NCBI RefSeq assembly: GCF_008041935.1
Contig: NZ_VKAC01000004.1
Location: forward strand, 310,001 to 374,000
Direction: 5' to 3'
Length of the DNA: 64,000 bases
From: Quadrisphaera setariae
Lineage (GTDB): Bacteria; Actinomycetota; Actinomycetes; Actinomycetales; Quadrisphaeraceae
Below, in pieces: positions 56,741 through 64,000 of this stretch. Under the pieces are notes generated by a model. The model saw only the letters and a list, made by a program, of their open reading frames with translations, was not told where the DNA came from and made no database searches. Position 1 is the stretch's first letter; the number at the start of each line of letters is the position of its first letter. Both the position numbers and the translations under genes were made by a program.

Positions 56741-58513
56741 TCAGGCGCCGGCGCTGTGCTCTCGGGCGCTGGAGCGCAGCGCGGCGGTGGCCTCGTCGTC
56801 GACGTCCCAGGTGCCGGGCAGGGTCCCGGGCACGAGGGCCACCCGGTACAGGTCTGCGGCCTGCTCCAGGGTGATCCGCTCGTCGCGGACGTCGCAGGCG
56901 ACGCGGTGGGGGTCGCGGGCCGTGGGGCTGCCGAAGCCGCCACCGCCGCCGGTGCGCTGGCGCACGACGGTGCCGACGGCGACCGGCCTGTCGACGATCC
57001 GCTCGTCGACGCGCTCGAGGGTGCCGTCGGGGTGCACCAGCTCCACGTGCGTGGGGGCCCCGGTGAGGCCACCGCGCACCCCGAGGGCGATCGGGTCGAC
57101 CGTGCTCTCCGAGGCGGTCTTCGTCATGGAGCCGGTCTGCAGCACGCGCAGGTCGCGCCGCACCCCGGCGCCGCCGCGGAACTCCCCCGCACCGGAGTGC
57201 GCGGTCTCCAGGGCGAAGGCGTCGCAGCGCACCGGGAAGCGCAGCTCGAGCACCTCCACGGGGGTGTTGGAGCAGTCGCCGTCCGTCACGAACATCATGC
57301 AGGCGCCGTCGCGGCCGGGGAACGCCCCGTGGCCGCCCTGGACGGGCTCGGCGAAGACGTAGGCGTCCTCGGCGTCGCCGCGCGTGGACATCACGTACGT
57401 CGAGACCATCTGGTAGCCGCCGGCGCGCACGCGGTCGGGGGCGACCTCCGCGAAGGACTGCTGCATGGTCTCGATGACACCGGTCATGAGGTAGCCGTAG
57501 GAGTCGCACGGCGCCGGCTTGACGGGGTTGACCAGCGAGGGCGTGCTCGGCCAGACGATGTCGGCCAGCTCCAGGTGCGCCTGGTTGGCGGTCCCCAGCG
57601 GGTCGAGCACGCCCTTGAGCGCCTCGGCCACCGTGGCGCGCACGGCCTGCTCGCCGGCGTTGATGGGTCCGGAGGACTGCTTCGAGGTGCCCTCGAAGGA
57701 GACCTCGACGCGGTCACCGGTGATCGTGGTGCGGATGCGGACCACCGGGACCTCCTCCCGGTCGACGCCGCTGAAGTCGAACCGGAAGCCGGTCTCCAGC
57801 ACGCCGTCGGGCATGGCGGCCACCTCGCGGCGCAGGGCGCGCTCGGTGCTGGCGATGACGTGCGCCATGAGCGCCTCGACCTCGTCGGCGCCGTACCTGT
57901 CGCACAGCTGCTGCACGCGCTCGGCGCCCGTGCGGGCGGTGGCGATCTGCGCCCACAGGTCGCCCATCACCGTCTGGGGCACGCGCATGTTCTCGGCGAT
58001 GAGGTCGAAGACGTCCTCGTTCACCTCGCCGCGGCGCAGCAGCCGCTGGTGGGTGAAGGCGATGCCCTCCTGGTAGATCTCGGTGGAGTTGACGGTCCAC
58101 CCGCCGGGGCTCATGCCGCCGACGTCGGCCCAGTGGGCCATGGACCCGGTGAAGGCCACGAGCCGCCCGCCGTGGAAGACGGGCATGTACACGGCCGTGT
58201 CGGAGATGTGGGTGCCGTTGAGGTACGGGCTGTTGACGACGAAGACGTCGCCGTCGTGGATGCCGTCGCGGCCCCACTTCGCCAGCCCGGACTTCACGCT
58301 GGCGGGCAGCACCCCGGTGAAGACGGGAAGGCCCGGGGCGTCGGCCCACAGGTCGCCGTCGGCGGACATGACGCCCACCCCGAAGTCCTTCACGTCGAAG
58401 ATCAGCGGGTTGTAGGCGCTGCGCACCAGGGTGGTGTTCATCTCCACCGCGGCCGACTGCAGCGCGTTGCGCGTGATCTCGGCCTTGACGATGTCGACGT
58501 CCTGCTCGCTCAT
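56741..58513 (-). CDS. Hydantoinase B/oxoprolinase subunit
   Basis: A 590-residue HyuB-type protein: VKAEITRNALQSAAVEMNTTLVRSA, DTAVYMPVFHGGRLVAF, MAHWADVGG, SGPINAGEQAVRATVAEALK and RTGGGGGFGSP are landmarks of the family. With HyuA it forms the ATP-dependent enzyme that opens 5-oxoproline or hydantoin-type rings. ATG 58513 is preferred (AGAAGG 12 bases upstream); the GTG at 58522 is the alternative. It overlaps the hyuA stop by three bases. Confidence 0.94.
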   Translation of the reverse strand: MSEQDVDIVKAEITRNALQSAAVEMNTTLVRSAYNPLIFDVKDFGVGVMSADGDLWADAPGLPVFTGVLPASVKSGLAKWGRDGIHDGDVFVVNSPYLNGTHISDTAVYMPVFHGGRLVAFTGSMAHWADVGGMSPGGWTVNSTEIYQEGIAFTHQRLLRRGEVNEDVFDLIAENMRVPQTVMGDLWAQIATARTGAERVQQLCDRYGADEVEALMAHVIASTERALRREVAAMPDGVLETGFRFDFSGVDREEVPVVRIRTTITGDRVEVSFEGTSKQSSGPINAGEQAVRATVAEALKGVLDPLGTANQAHLELADIVWPSTPSLVNPVKPAPCDSYGYLMTGVIETMQQSFAEVAPDRVRAGGYQMVSTYVMSTRGDAEDAYVFAEPVQGGHGAFPGRDGACMMFVTDGDCSNTPVEVLELRFPVRCDAFALETAHSGAGEFRGGAGVRRDLRVLQTGSMTKTASESTVDPIALGVRGGLTGAPTHVELVHPDGTLERVDERIVDRPVAVGTVVRQRTGGGGGFGSPTARDPHRVACDVRDERITLEQAADLYRVALVPGTLPGTWDVDDEATAALRSSAREHSAGA

Positions 58514-58514
58514 C

Positions 58515-60611
58515 TCAGGCACCCGCCTTCTCGTCGTCGTCCTGCTCGGTGTGGTGGGCCGGCTCGTGGGTCAGGACCGCGGTCCCGTGCTCGTCCAGGG
58601 CCGCGGTCCACCCCGGCGGCACGATGACGGTGGTGGTCCACTCGTCCAGCACGCACGGGCCGGCGAGCACGTCGTCGGCGCTCATCTGCTCGCGCTCGTA
58701 CACCGGCACCCGCTCCACCCAGCCCGTGGCGGGGAACCAGACCCGGCGGTGGGCCACCGGCTGCGCCGGGGTGTCGGCGAAGACCCCGACGGTGCGGGGG
58801 CTGGTCACCGGGGCGATGGCCCGGCACCGCAGGGTGACCACCTGGACGGCGGCGCCGTCCTCGCCGTGGCCGTACCGCTGGCGGTGGCGAGCGGCGAACG
58901 CGCCGGGCAGGTGGGCCACGAGACCGGCCGCGTCGCCGTCGAGCCAGGACGGCTCCACGGGCGTGGTGATGGTGTGGTCCTGCCCGCGGAACCTGACGTC
59001 GGCGGAGAACGCCGCCTGCAGCGCGCCCGGCGCGAAGCCGTAGGCGACCAGGGAGGCGCGGGCCTCCTCCGCGAGGCGCGCGAAGGCGTCGCGCAGGTCG
59101 GGCGCCGAGGCCGCGTCGACGTCGTGCACGCGGGTCAGCGTGGCGTCCTCGCGGTAGTCGGCCGTGAGCATGCCCCACGCGGAGAAGCCCGCCGCGGCCT
59201 GCGGCACGAGCACCGAGGTGATGCCCAGCTCCTCCGCCACACCGGCGGCGAACAGGCCTCCCCCGCCGCCGAAGGACAGCATCGCGAAGCCGCGCGGGTC
59301 CAGGCCCCGCTGCGTGGTCATGATGCGGATGGCGTTGGCCATGTTGGCCTGCGCGATGGCCATGACCCCGCCGGCCAGCTGCGTGAGGTCGCGGTGCTCG
59401 CCGAGGTGCTTGCTCAGCGCCGTCTCCGCGCGCTCGCGGTCGAGGTGCATGCGGCCGCCGAGGAACCTGTCGGGGTCCAGCAGCCCGAGCACCACCTGGG
59501 CGTCGGTCACGGTGGGCAGCTCACCACCGAGCCCGAAGGCCGCGGGGCCGGGCGAGGCACCGGCGCTCTCGGGGCCCACGCGCAGGCTGCCGGAGGTCGG
59601 GTCGATGCTCGCGATGGAGCCGCCGCCTGCGCCCACGGACACGATGTCGATGACCGAGCCCATGACCGGGCGACCGGCGATGTCGGTGTTCGACCTCTCG
59701 ACGATCTCGCCGTCCTGGATGAGGGCGACGTCGTAGGTGGTGCCGCCGACGTCGGCGCACACGATGTTGCGGATGCCGGTGCGCTCGGACAGGGCGTGGG
59801 CGCCGATGACTCCACCGGCCGGCCCGGAGCCGAGCGTCTCCACCGGGCGCCCGCCGGCGGCCGCGAGGGTCATGACGCCGCCGTTGGAGCGCATGAAGGC
59901 GACACCGCGGGAGTAGCCCAGCTCCTGGACGCGGGAGTCGATGGTGGAGGCGTAGCGGCTGAACAGCGGCTGCGTGTAGGCGTTGGCCACCGTGGTGGCG
60001 GTGCGCTCGTACTCGCGCCACTCGCGCACCAGCTCGCTGGAGGCGGTCACGGAGACGCCCGGGAGCATCGCGCGGACCAGCTCGGCCACCGCGGCCTCGT
60101 GGGCGGGGTTGGCGTAGGCGTGGAGGAAGCAGATGGCCACCGCCTCCACGCCGTGGGCCGCGAGGAACTCGACCTCGGCGCGCACCGCGTCCAGGTCGAG
60201 CGGGACCAGCACCGCGCCGTCCGGGGCGGTGCGCTCGGTGACCTCGCGGCGCAGGTAGCGGGGCACGAGCGGCTCGGCCGGCTGGTAGCGCAGGTCGTAG
60301 ATGGCGGGGCGGCCGGCACGGCCCAGCTCGAGCACGTCGCGGAAGCCCGCGGTGGTGAGCAGCGCGGTCTTGGCGCCGCGCTCCTGCACCAGGGTGTTGA
60401 GGGCCACCGTCGTGCCGTGGATGAACATCGACAGCTCGCTCGGCGCCACGGGCAGGCGCTGCAGGCCGCGGACGAACTCGTCGGCCAGCGCGCTGGCGGT
60501 GGCCGGCTGCTTGTCGATGACGACCGACCCGTCCCGCTCGTCGAGGAGGATGTAGTCGATGAAGGTGCCGCCGACGTCGACGGCGAGCCTGTGGTGAGCA
60601 GGAGCACTCAC
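58515..60611 (-). CDS. Hydantoinase A/oxoprolinase subunit
   Basis: A 698-residue HyuA-type protein of the ASKHA fold: LAVDVGGTFIDYILLD phosphate-binding loop, FIHGTTVALNTLVQERG, CADVGGTTYDVALIQDGE and SFGGGGGLFAAGVAEELG. It couples ATP hydrolysis to lactam or imide cleavage. The closest broad classes are N-methylhydantoinase A and 5-oxoprolinase A. GGAGGGGAGGGAG precedes the GTG start. The promoter region carries an operator-like repeat at 60642-60663. A QDDD stretch lies at the C-terminus. Confidence 0.94.
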   Translation of the reverse strand: MSAPAHHRLAVDVGGTFIDYILLDERDGSVVIDKQPATASALADEFVRGLQRLPVAPSELSMFIHGTTVALNTLVQERGAKTALLTTAGFRDVLELGRAGRPAIYDLRYQPAEPLVPRYLRREVTERTAPDGAVLVPLDLDAVRAEVEFLAAHGVEAVAICFLHAYANPAHEAAVAELVRAMLPGVSVTASSELVREWREYERTATTVANAYTQPLFSRYASTIDSRVQELGYSRGVAFMRSNGGVMTLAAAGGRPVETLGSGPAGGVIGAHALSERTGIRNIVCADVGGTTYDVALIQDGEIVERSNTDIAGRPVMGSVIDIVSVGAGGGSIASIDPTSGSLRVGPESAGASPGPAAFGLGGELPTVTDAQVVLGLLDPDRFLGGRMHLDRERAETALSKHLGEHRDLTQLAGGVMAIAQANMANAIRIMTTQRGLDPRGFAMLSFGGGGGLFAAGVAEELGITSVLVPQAAAGFSAWGMLTADYREDATLTRVHDVDAASAPDLRDAFARLAEEARASLVAYGFAPGALQAAFSADVRFRGQDHTITTPVEPSWLDGDAAGLVAHLPGAFAARHRQRYGHGEDGAAVQVVTLRCRAIAPVTSPRTVGVFADTPAQPVAHRRVWFPATGWVERVPVYEREQMSADDVLAGPCVLDEWTTTVIVPPGWTAALDEHGTAVLTHEPAHHTEQDDDEKAGA

Positions 60612-60641
60612 AGCACTCCCTCCCCTCCGGTGGTCCGTTTG

Positions 60642-60663
60642 GTAGTGGGTAGAGCATTACGCA
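60642..60663. promoter_or_regulatory. Operator-like site upstream of hyuA (1)
   Basis: The site GTAGTGGGTAGAGCATTAC shares 16 of 19 bases with the site at 62501-62521 and is an imperfect palindrome of the GntR/FCD type (half-sites GTAnT...ATTAC). It lies 31 bases upstream of hyuA. Confidence 0.6.
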
Positions 60664-60815
60664 TGACCCGCCACGTGAACAGAGGGTGGCGCCAACTCCG
60701 CGAGGACGTCTTCGCGGCGGGACGGGGGTCGCAGACCGCTCAGGCAGCCGTCAGCACCCCCTGGGGCAGCGGCGCGACGGGGGTCCTGCGGGGTGGGGCG
60801 ACCAGCCCCACCCGC

Positions 60816-61496
60816 TCACTGCGGCGGGTCGCCGCTCCAGTCGTCCAGGACGTGGTGGAGGTGCTCGGTCATCCGCTGGGAGGCGGCCACCGGGTCGGCG
60901 TGGCGCAGCGCGTCGAGGATGCCGGAGTGCTCCGCGGCCGAGCGCAGGATGGAGGTGTGGTCGGCGAAGAGCCGGGTCCGGTCGCGCATGAGGGCCACCA
61001 CGTCCACCAGGGCCTCGTTGCCGAGCAGCCGGAGCAGCCCGAGGTGGAAGCGCCGGTCGGCGTCGAGGAAGGCCAGCAGGTCGTTGGCCTCGGCCGCCTG
61101 CGTGATCTCCTCGGCGACGCGGGTGAACTCCGAATCGGCGCGCCAGTACTCCTGCCGCCCGGCCAGCTGGGCCATGGCGGGCACCTCGAGCATCATGCGC
61201 ACCTGGAGGATGTCCTCGCGCTCGCGCCGGCTGAGCTGCACCACGCAGAACCCGCGGTTGCGCACCGCCTCCACGAGGCCCTGGTTCTGCAGCTCGAGCA
61301 TCGCCTCGCGCACCGGGGAGTTGGAGACGCCCAGCTCAGCGGCCAGCGCGGTCACCGAGTAGATGCGGCCGGGCACCAGGGCCCCGGTGACGAGGCGCTG
61401 GCGCAGCACGCGCAGCGTCTGGTCGCGCAGGGAGGGTCGCACGAGCTGCAGGCCGGCCCCCGGCGCCACGGAGGTCGCCGGCTCGGACGCGCTCAC
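60816..61496 (-). CDS. GntR-family regulator with FCD domain
   Basis: A 226-residue regulator: winged HTH (RQRLVTGALVPGRIYSVTALA, SNSPVREAMLELQNQGLVEAV) and a helical FCD domain with DADRRFHLGLLRLLGN, EHSGILDAL and TEHLHHV, including the D/H/H/H metal-binding set. The GTG overlaps the OCD stop (GTGA). The likely targets are the two operator-like sites at 60642-60663 and 62501-62521, controlling hyuA, the OCD-gntR pair and possibly the divergent hyuA2. The ligand is unknown. Confidence 0.93.
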   Translation of the reverse strand: MSASEPATSVAPGAGLQLVRPSLRDQTLRVLRQRLVTGALVPGRIYSVTALAAELGVSNSPVREAMLELQNQGLVEAVRNRGFCVVQLSRREREDILQVRMMLEVPAMAQLAGRQEYWRADSEFTRVAEEITQAAEANDLLAFLDADRRFHLGLLRLLGNEALVDVVALMRDRTRLFADHTSILRSAAEHSGILDALRHADPVAASQRMTEHLHHVLDDWSGDPPQ

Positions 61497-62473
61497 AGGG
61501 CCGCCGGGACGGGCAGGGCGCTGCGCCGGTGCACGGCCTCGGCGACGACGAGGTCCTGCCAGGCCATGCCGGTGCCCTTGAAGACCAGCGCCCCGCCCGG
61601 CACGGGAGCACGCCCGCTGACCAGGTCGGCCATGGTCACGAGCTCGTCGGCGCGCAGCGCGCCCGCCTCGACCGCCATCACGACGTCCCCCGCCTCCCTC
61701 AGCGCGGTGGCCAGGTCCTCCACCACCACGGTCGCGCGGCCCAGGAGGGCGTCGTCGAGCTCGCGGCGGTCGCGCTCGTGCGAGCCTACGGCCACGACCA
61801 CCACGTCGTCGCGCAGCAGCGCGGAGTCGAACAGCGGGGTGGCCGCCGAGGTGGCGCAGACGACGACGTCGGCCGCGGCCAGCGCGGACTCCGCCGACGG
61901 CGTCCCCAGGCCCACCACGCTCCCGAGCACCCCGACGGGCAGCACGGTGGAGGGGCTGAGCGCCTCGGGGCGGCGGACGAGCACGTCCACGCGCTCCAGG
62001 CCGCGCTCGCCGTCCTGCCCCAGCACGTCGGCGAGGACCTCGGCGTGGGCGCGGCCCTGCACGCCGCCTCCCACGACGACGACCCGCAGCGGGCCCGCCG
62101 CGGCGCCGCCGCGGCGCAACGCCGGGAGCACCGCCGCCACCGACGTCGCGGAGGTGCGCAGGCCGGTCAGGGCGGGGCCGTCGAGGGTGGCGAGCGGCGC
62201 CAGGGTCTCGCCGTCGAAGAGGACGTAGACGCCCTGGATGCGAGGCAGTCCGAGGGCGGCGTTCCCGGGGGCGACCACGGCCAGCTTGACGCCCGCGCAC
62301 CGCCCGGAGCTCGCGGGCATGGTCAGCAGCTCGCCGCTGCCGAGGGGGCTGCTCGTGCGGGGCGGGTCGGCGGCCGGGTCGAGGCCGGCGCGCAGCGCGT
62401 CTGCCAGGAGCGCGACGGCGTCAGCCGGACGGACGGCGGCGCGCACCTGGTCTGCGTCGTGGTGGGGCAGCAC
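61493..62473 (-). CDS. Ornithine cyclodeaminase/mu-crystallin-family protein
   Basis: A 326-residue protein with GVYVLFDGETLAPLATLDGPALTGLRTSATSVAA and the Rossmann loop VVVVGGGVQGRAHAEVL. Family members convert ornithine to proline, reduce cyclic imines, or act as amino-acid dehydrogenases. Lys and Asp residues expected for the ornithine cyclodeaminase mechanism (KLAVVAPGN) are present in part. Beside hyuA/B, an amino- or imino-acid role is likely. GTG start with GAGAGGA upstream; operator-like site at 62501. Confidence 0.9.
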   Translation of the reverse strand: MLPHHDADQVRAAVRPADAVALLADALRAGLDPAADPPRTSSPLGSGELLTMPASSGRCAGVKLAVVAPGNAALGLPRIQGVYVLFDGETLAPLATLDGPALTGLRTSATSVAAVLPALRRGGAAAGPLRVVVVGGGVQGRAHAEVLADVLGQDGERGLERVDVLVRRPEALSPSTVLPVGVLGSVVGLGTPSAESALAAADVVVCATSAATPLFDSALLRDDVVVVAVGSHERDRRELDDALLGRATVVVEDLATALREAGDVVMAVEAGALRADELVTMADLVSGRAPVPGGALVFKGTGMAWQDLVVAEAVHRRSALPVPAAL

Positions 62474-62500
62474 CGCTGCACCGTCCTCTCGGATCTTGGA

Positions 62501-62521
62501 GTAGTGCGTAAAGTATTACCA
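62501..62521. promoter_or_regulatory. Operator-like site upstream of the OCD gene (2)
   Basis: GTAGTGCGTAAAGTATTAC repeats the site at 60642-60660 with 16 of 19 identities. On the minus strand a possible -10 TACTTT overlaps it. The rest of the 253-base gap contains a possible promoter (TACGTT near 62674) for the divergent hyuA2. Confidence 0.6.
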
Positions 62522-62726
62522 GGCTTCCCTGGAGTCCGGAAGGTCTCCGTCGCGGTCCGCTCGCCCTCCGCGAGCGCCGGCCCAGCGCGTCGGGGGGCTC
62601 GTCCTGTGCCCACCGCCCACCGGGGCTCGCGTGGGTGGGCGTGCGGCACATCTCGCAGGACGACCCTCCGCCGTACGTTCCGGCCCTCGACACGACGAGG
62701 ACGACGGCGACGACGAGGAGCAGGAC

Positions 62727-64000
62727 GTGCCCGAACAGCCTTCCCCGGGGCGAGCCCGGGTCAGCATGGACATCGGCGGGACCTTCACCGACGTCGTCCA
62801 CTACGACGAGACGACCGGCGCGGTGACCGCCACCAAGGCGTCCACCACCCCGGCGGACCTGTCCGACGGCGTCCTGGCCGGCCTCGGTGCGGTGGTGGCC
62901 TCCCCGGCGGAGATCTCCTTCCTCGTGCACGGCACCACGCAGGGGCTCAACGCCTTCCTCGAGCGGAGGGGCGTGCCGGTGCTGCTGCTCGCCACCGCCG
63001 GCGTCGAGGACAGCTACCACATCGCCCGCGGCACCCGGCGCCGGCTGTACGACCTGCACTACCGCAAGCCCACCCCGCTGGTGCCCCGGCGCGACGTGGT
63101 CGGCGTCGGCGGCCGGATCGCCGCCGACGGCGGCGAGCTCGAACCGCTGGACGAGGACGCCGTGCGCGCCGCCGCGAAGCGGGTGCGCGACGAGGGCCAC
63201 GGGGCCGTCGCCGTCGCCCTGCTCTTCTCCTACGCCAACCCGGCGCACGAGCTGCGGGCGCGGGAGGTCCTGCGCGAGGAGCTCGGCCCGGACGTGTCCG
63301 TGTCGCTGTCGCACGAGGCGGCGAAGGAGTGGCGGGAGTACGAGCGCACCTCCTCCGCGGTGGTCGAGGCCTACACGGGCCCGGTGGTGCGGCGCTACCT
63401 GCAGCGCCTGGAGCGGCGCCTCGACGACGACGGCCTCGCGGTGCCGCTGCACGTCATGCAGTCCTCCGGCGGCATCGTCACCGCGACCTCCGCGCAAGAG
63501 CGGCCGCTGCAGACGCTGCTGTCCGGGCCGGTCGGCGGCGCGATCGCCTGCGCCGAGCTGTCCGCGCGCAGCGGGCGCCCCGACCTCATCGGCGTCGACA
63601 TGGGCGGCACGTCCTTCGACGTCTCGCTGGTGGCGGACGGCGAGCCCGACGTCACCGCCGAGGCCGAGCTCGAGGGCCTCCCGATGCTCATGAGCATCGT
63701 CAACATCCACACCGTGGGAGCCGGCGGCGGCTCGGTGGCCTGGAGCGAGGCGGGGGGCCTGCGCGTCGGGCCGCGCTCGGCGGGGGCCCGCCCGGGACCG
63801 GCCTGCTACGGCCGCGGCGGCGCCGAGCCGACCGTGACCGACGCGAACCTCGTGCTGGGGCGCATCGACCCCGAGGGCTTCGCCGGGGGCCAGATGACGC
63901 TGGACGCCGCCGCCGCGGAGCGCGCGGTGGGGGCGCTGGGCGAGCGGTTCGGTCTGAGCGCGCAGGCCATGGCCGAGGGCGTCTGCGACGTCGCGAACGC
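62727..64000 (+). CDS. Second hydantoinase A-type subunit (partial)
   Basis: The 5' 424 codons of another HyuA-type protein: VSMDIGGTFTDVVHYDE, LVHGTTQGLNAFLERRG, GVDMGGTSFDVSLVADGE, TVGAGGGSVAWSEAG and TVTDANLVLGRIDPEGF. It is distinct from the HyuA at 58515-60611 (different N-terminus, shared core), so it is a paralogue rather than a duplication artefact. The GTG has GGAGCAGGAC upstream. It continues past the window edge, where a HyuB partner is expected. Confidence 0.92.
   Translation, partial: MPEQPSPGRARVSMDIGGTFTDVVHYDETTGAVTATKASTTPADLSDGVLAGLGAVVASPAEISFLVHGTTQGLNAFLERRGVPVLLLATAGVEDSYHIARGTRRRLYDLHYRKPTPLVPRRDVVGVGGRIAADGGELEPLDEDAVRAAAKRVRDEGHGAVAVALLFSYANPAHELRAREVLREELGPDVSVSLSHEAAKEWREYERTSSAVVEAYTGPVVRRYLQRLERRLDDDGLAVPLHVMQSSGGIVTATSAQERPLQTLLSGPVGGAIACAELSARSGRPDLIGVDMGGTSFDVSLVADGEPDVTAEAELEGLPMLMSIVNIHTVGAGGGSVAWSEAGGLRVGPRSAGARPGPACYGRGGAEPTVTDANLVLGRIDPEGFAGGQMTLDAAAAERAVGALGERFGLSAQAMAEGVCDVAN

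Noticed and set aside
58431-62228. 1265-codon open frame on the plus strand over hyuA, gntR and OCD
   Set aside because: Crosses several well-conserved minus-strand genes and has no recognisable domain.

Overview
The window comes from a very G+C-rich actinomycete (about three quarters G+C by eye). The protein families fit this: a SigE-type ECF sigma factor, PknB-type kinases, LigB DNA ligase, a DUF4173 protein and actinobacterial PutA. GTG starts are frequent and codon usage is strongly GC-biased. A Kineosporiaceae-like bacterium (Kineococcus or Quadrisphaera type) is plausible, but the sequence alone does not prove it. I saw no rRNA, tRNA, insertion sequence, prophage or CRISPR array. Almost every base is coding, and the longest gene-free stretch is about 250 bases (62474-62726).

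Layout. Bases 1-8.3k are a signalling block: an ECF sigma factor with its membrane partner, a STAS anti-sigma antagonist followed by a large LOV/GAF/SpoIIE phosphatase that looks like a blue-light input to partner switching, and a coupled operon of CPBP membrane protease, DesK-type kinase and NarL-type regulator. That operon diverges from a Clp-N/HTH regulator across a symmetric double-palindrome promoter. Bases 8.4-14.3k hold small metabolic and housekeeping enzymes. Bases 14.3-20.1k hold a second STAS protein, two tandem Ser/Thr kinases with matching four-cysteine ectodomains, and a low-complexity membrane protein. Bases 20.1-31.4k hold LigB, a DEDDh exonuclease-like protein, an LLM oxidoreductase, a GH28 lipoprotein coupled to an EamA transporter, two LysR regulators, a second EamA transporter and a cysteine-desulfurase-like protein. 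Bases 32-40.3k hold an OmpR/HK pair, DUF4173, HDOD, DUF4190, asparaginase, a deaminase and a DUF808 protein.

Bases 40.3-44.9k encode a VOC protein, an Old Yellow Enzyme homologue, an aldo/keto reductase and a beta-hydroxyacid dehydrogenase. Three intergenic arrays of head-to-head 20-bp repeat units lie among them. Bases 45-49.6k carry putA with a divergent LysR gene. Bases 49.6-64k look like one catabolic island: HyuA/HyuB (hydantoinase/oxoprolinase), a dipeptide-type ABC importer, an amidohydrolase, an ornithine cyclodeaminase-like enzyme, a GntR/FCD regulator and a second, divergent hyuA cut by the window end. Two near-identical operator-like sites precede hyuA and the OCD-gntR pair, suggesting control by that GntR protein.

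Genome habits visible here: (i) many starts overlap the upstream stop as GTGA/ATGA/TGATG (13 junctions); (ii) at least eight genes have a TANNNT -10 box exactly 6-7 bases before the start codon and no Shine-Dalgarno, as expected for leaderless mRNAs; (iii) two very short ORFs precede and overlap larger genes; (iv) the 12-mer CAGGACGACGAC occurs 11 times, in several reading frames and once between genes; (v) long perfect hairpins mark most convergent gene ends.
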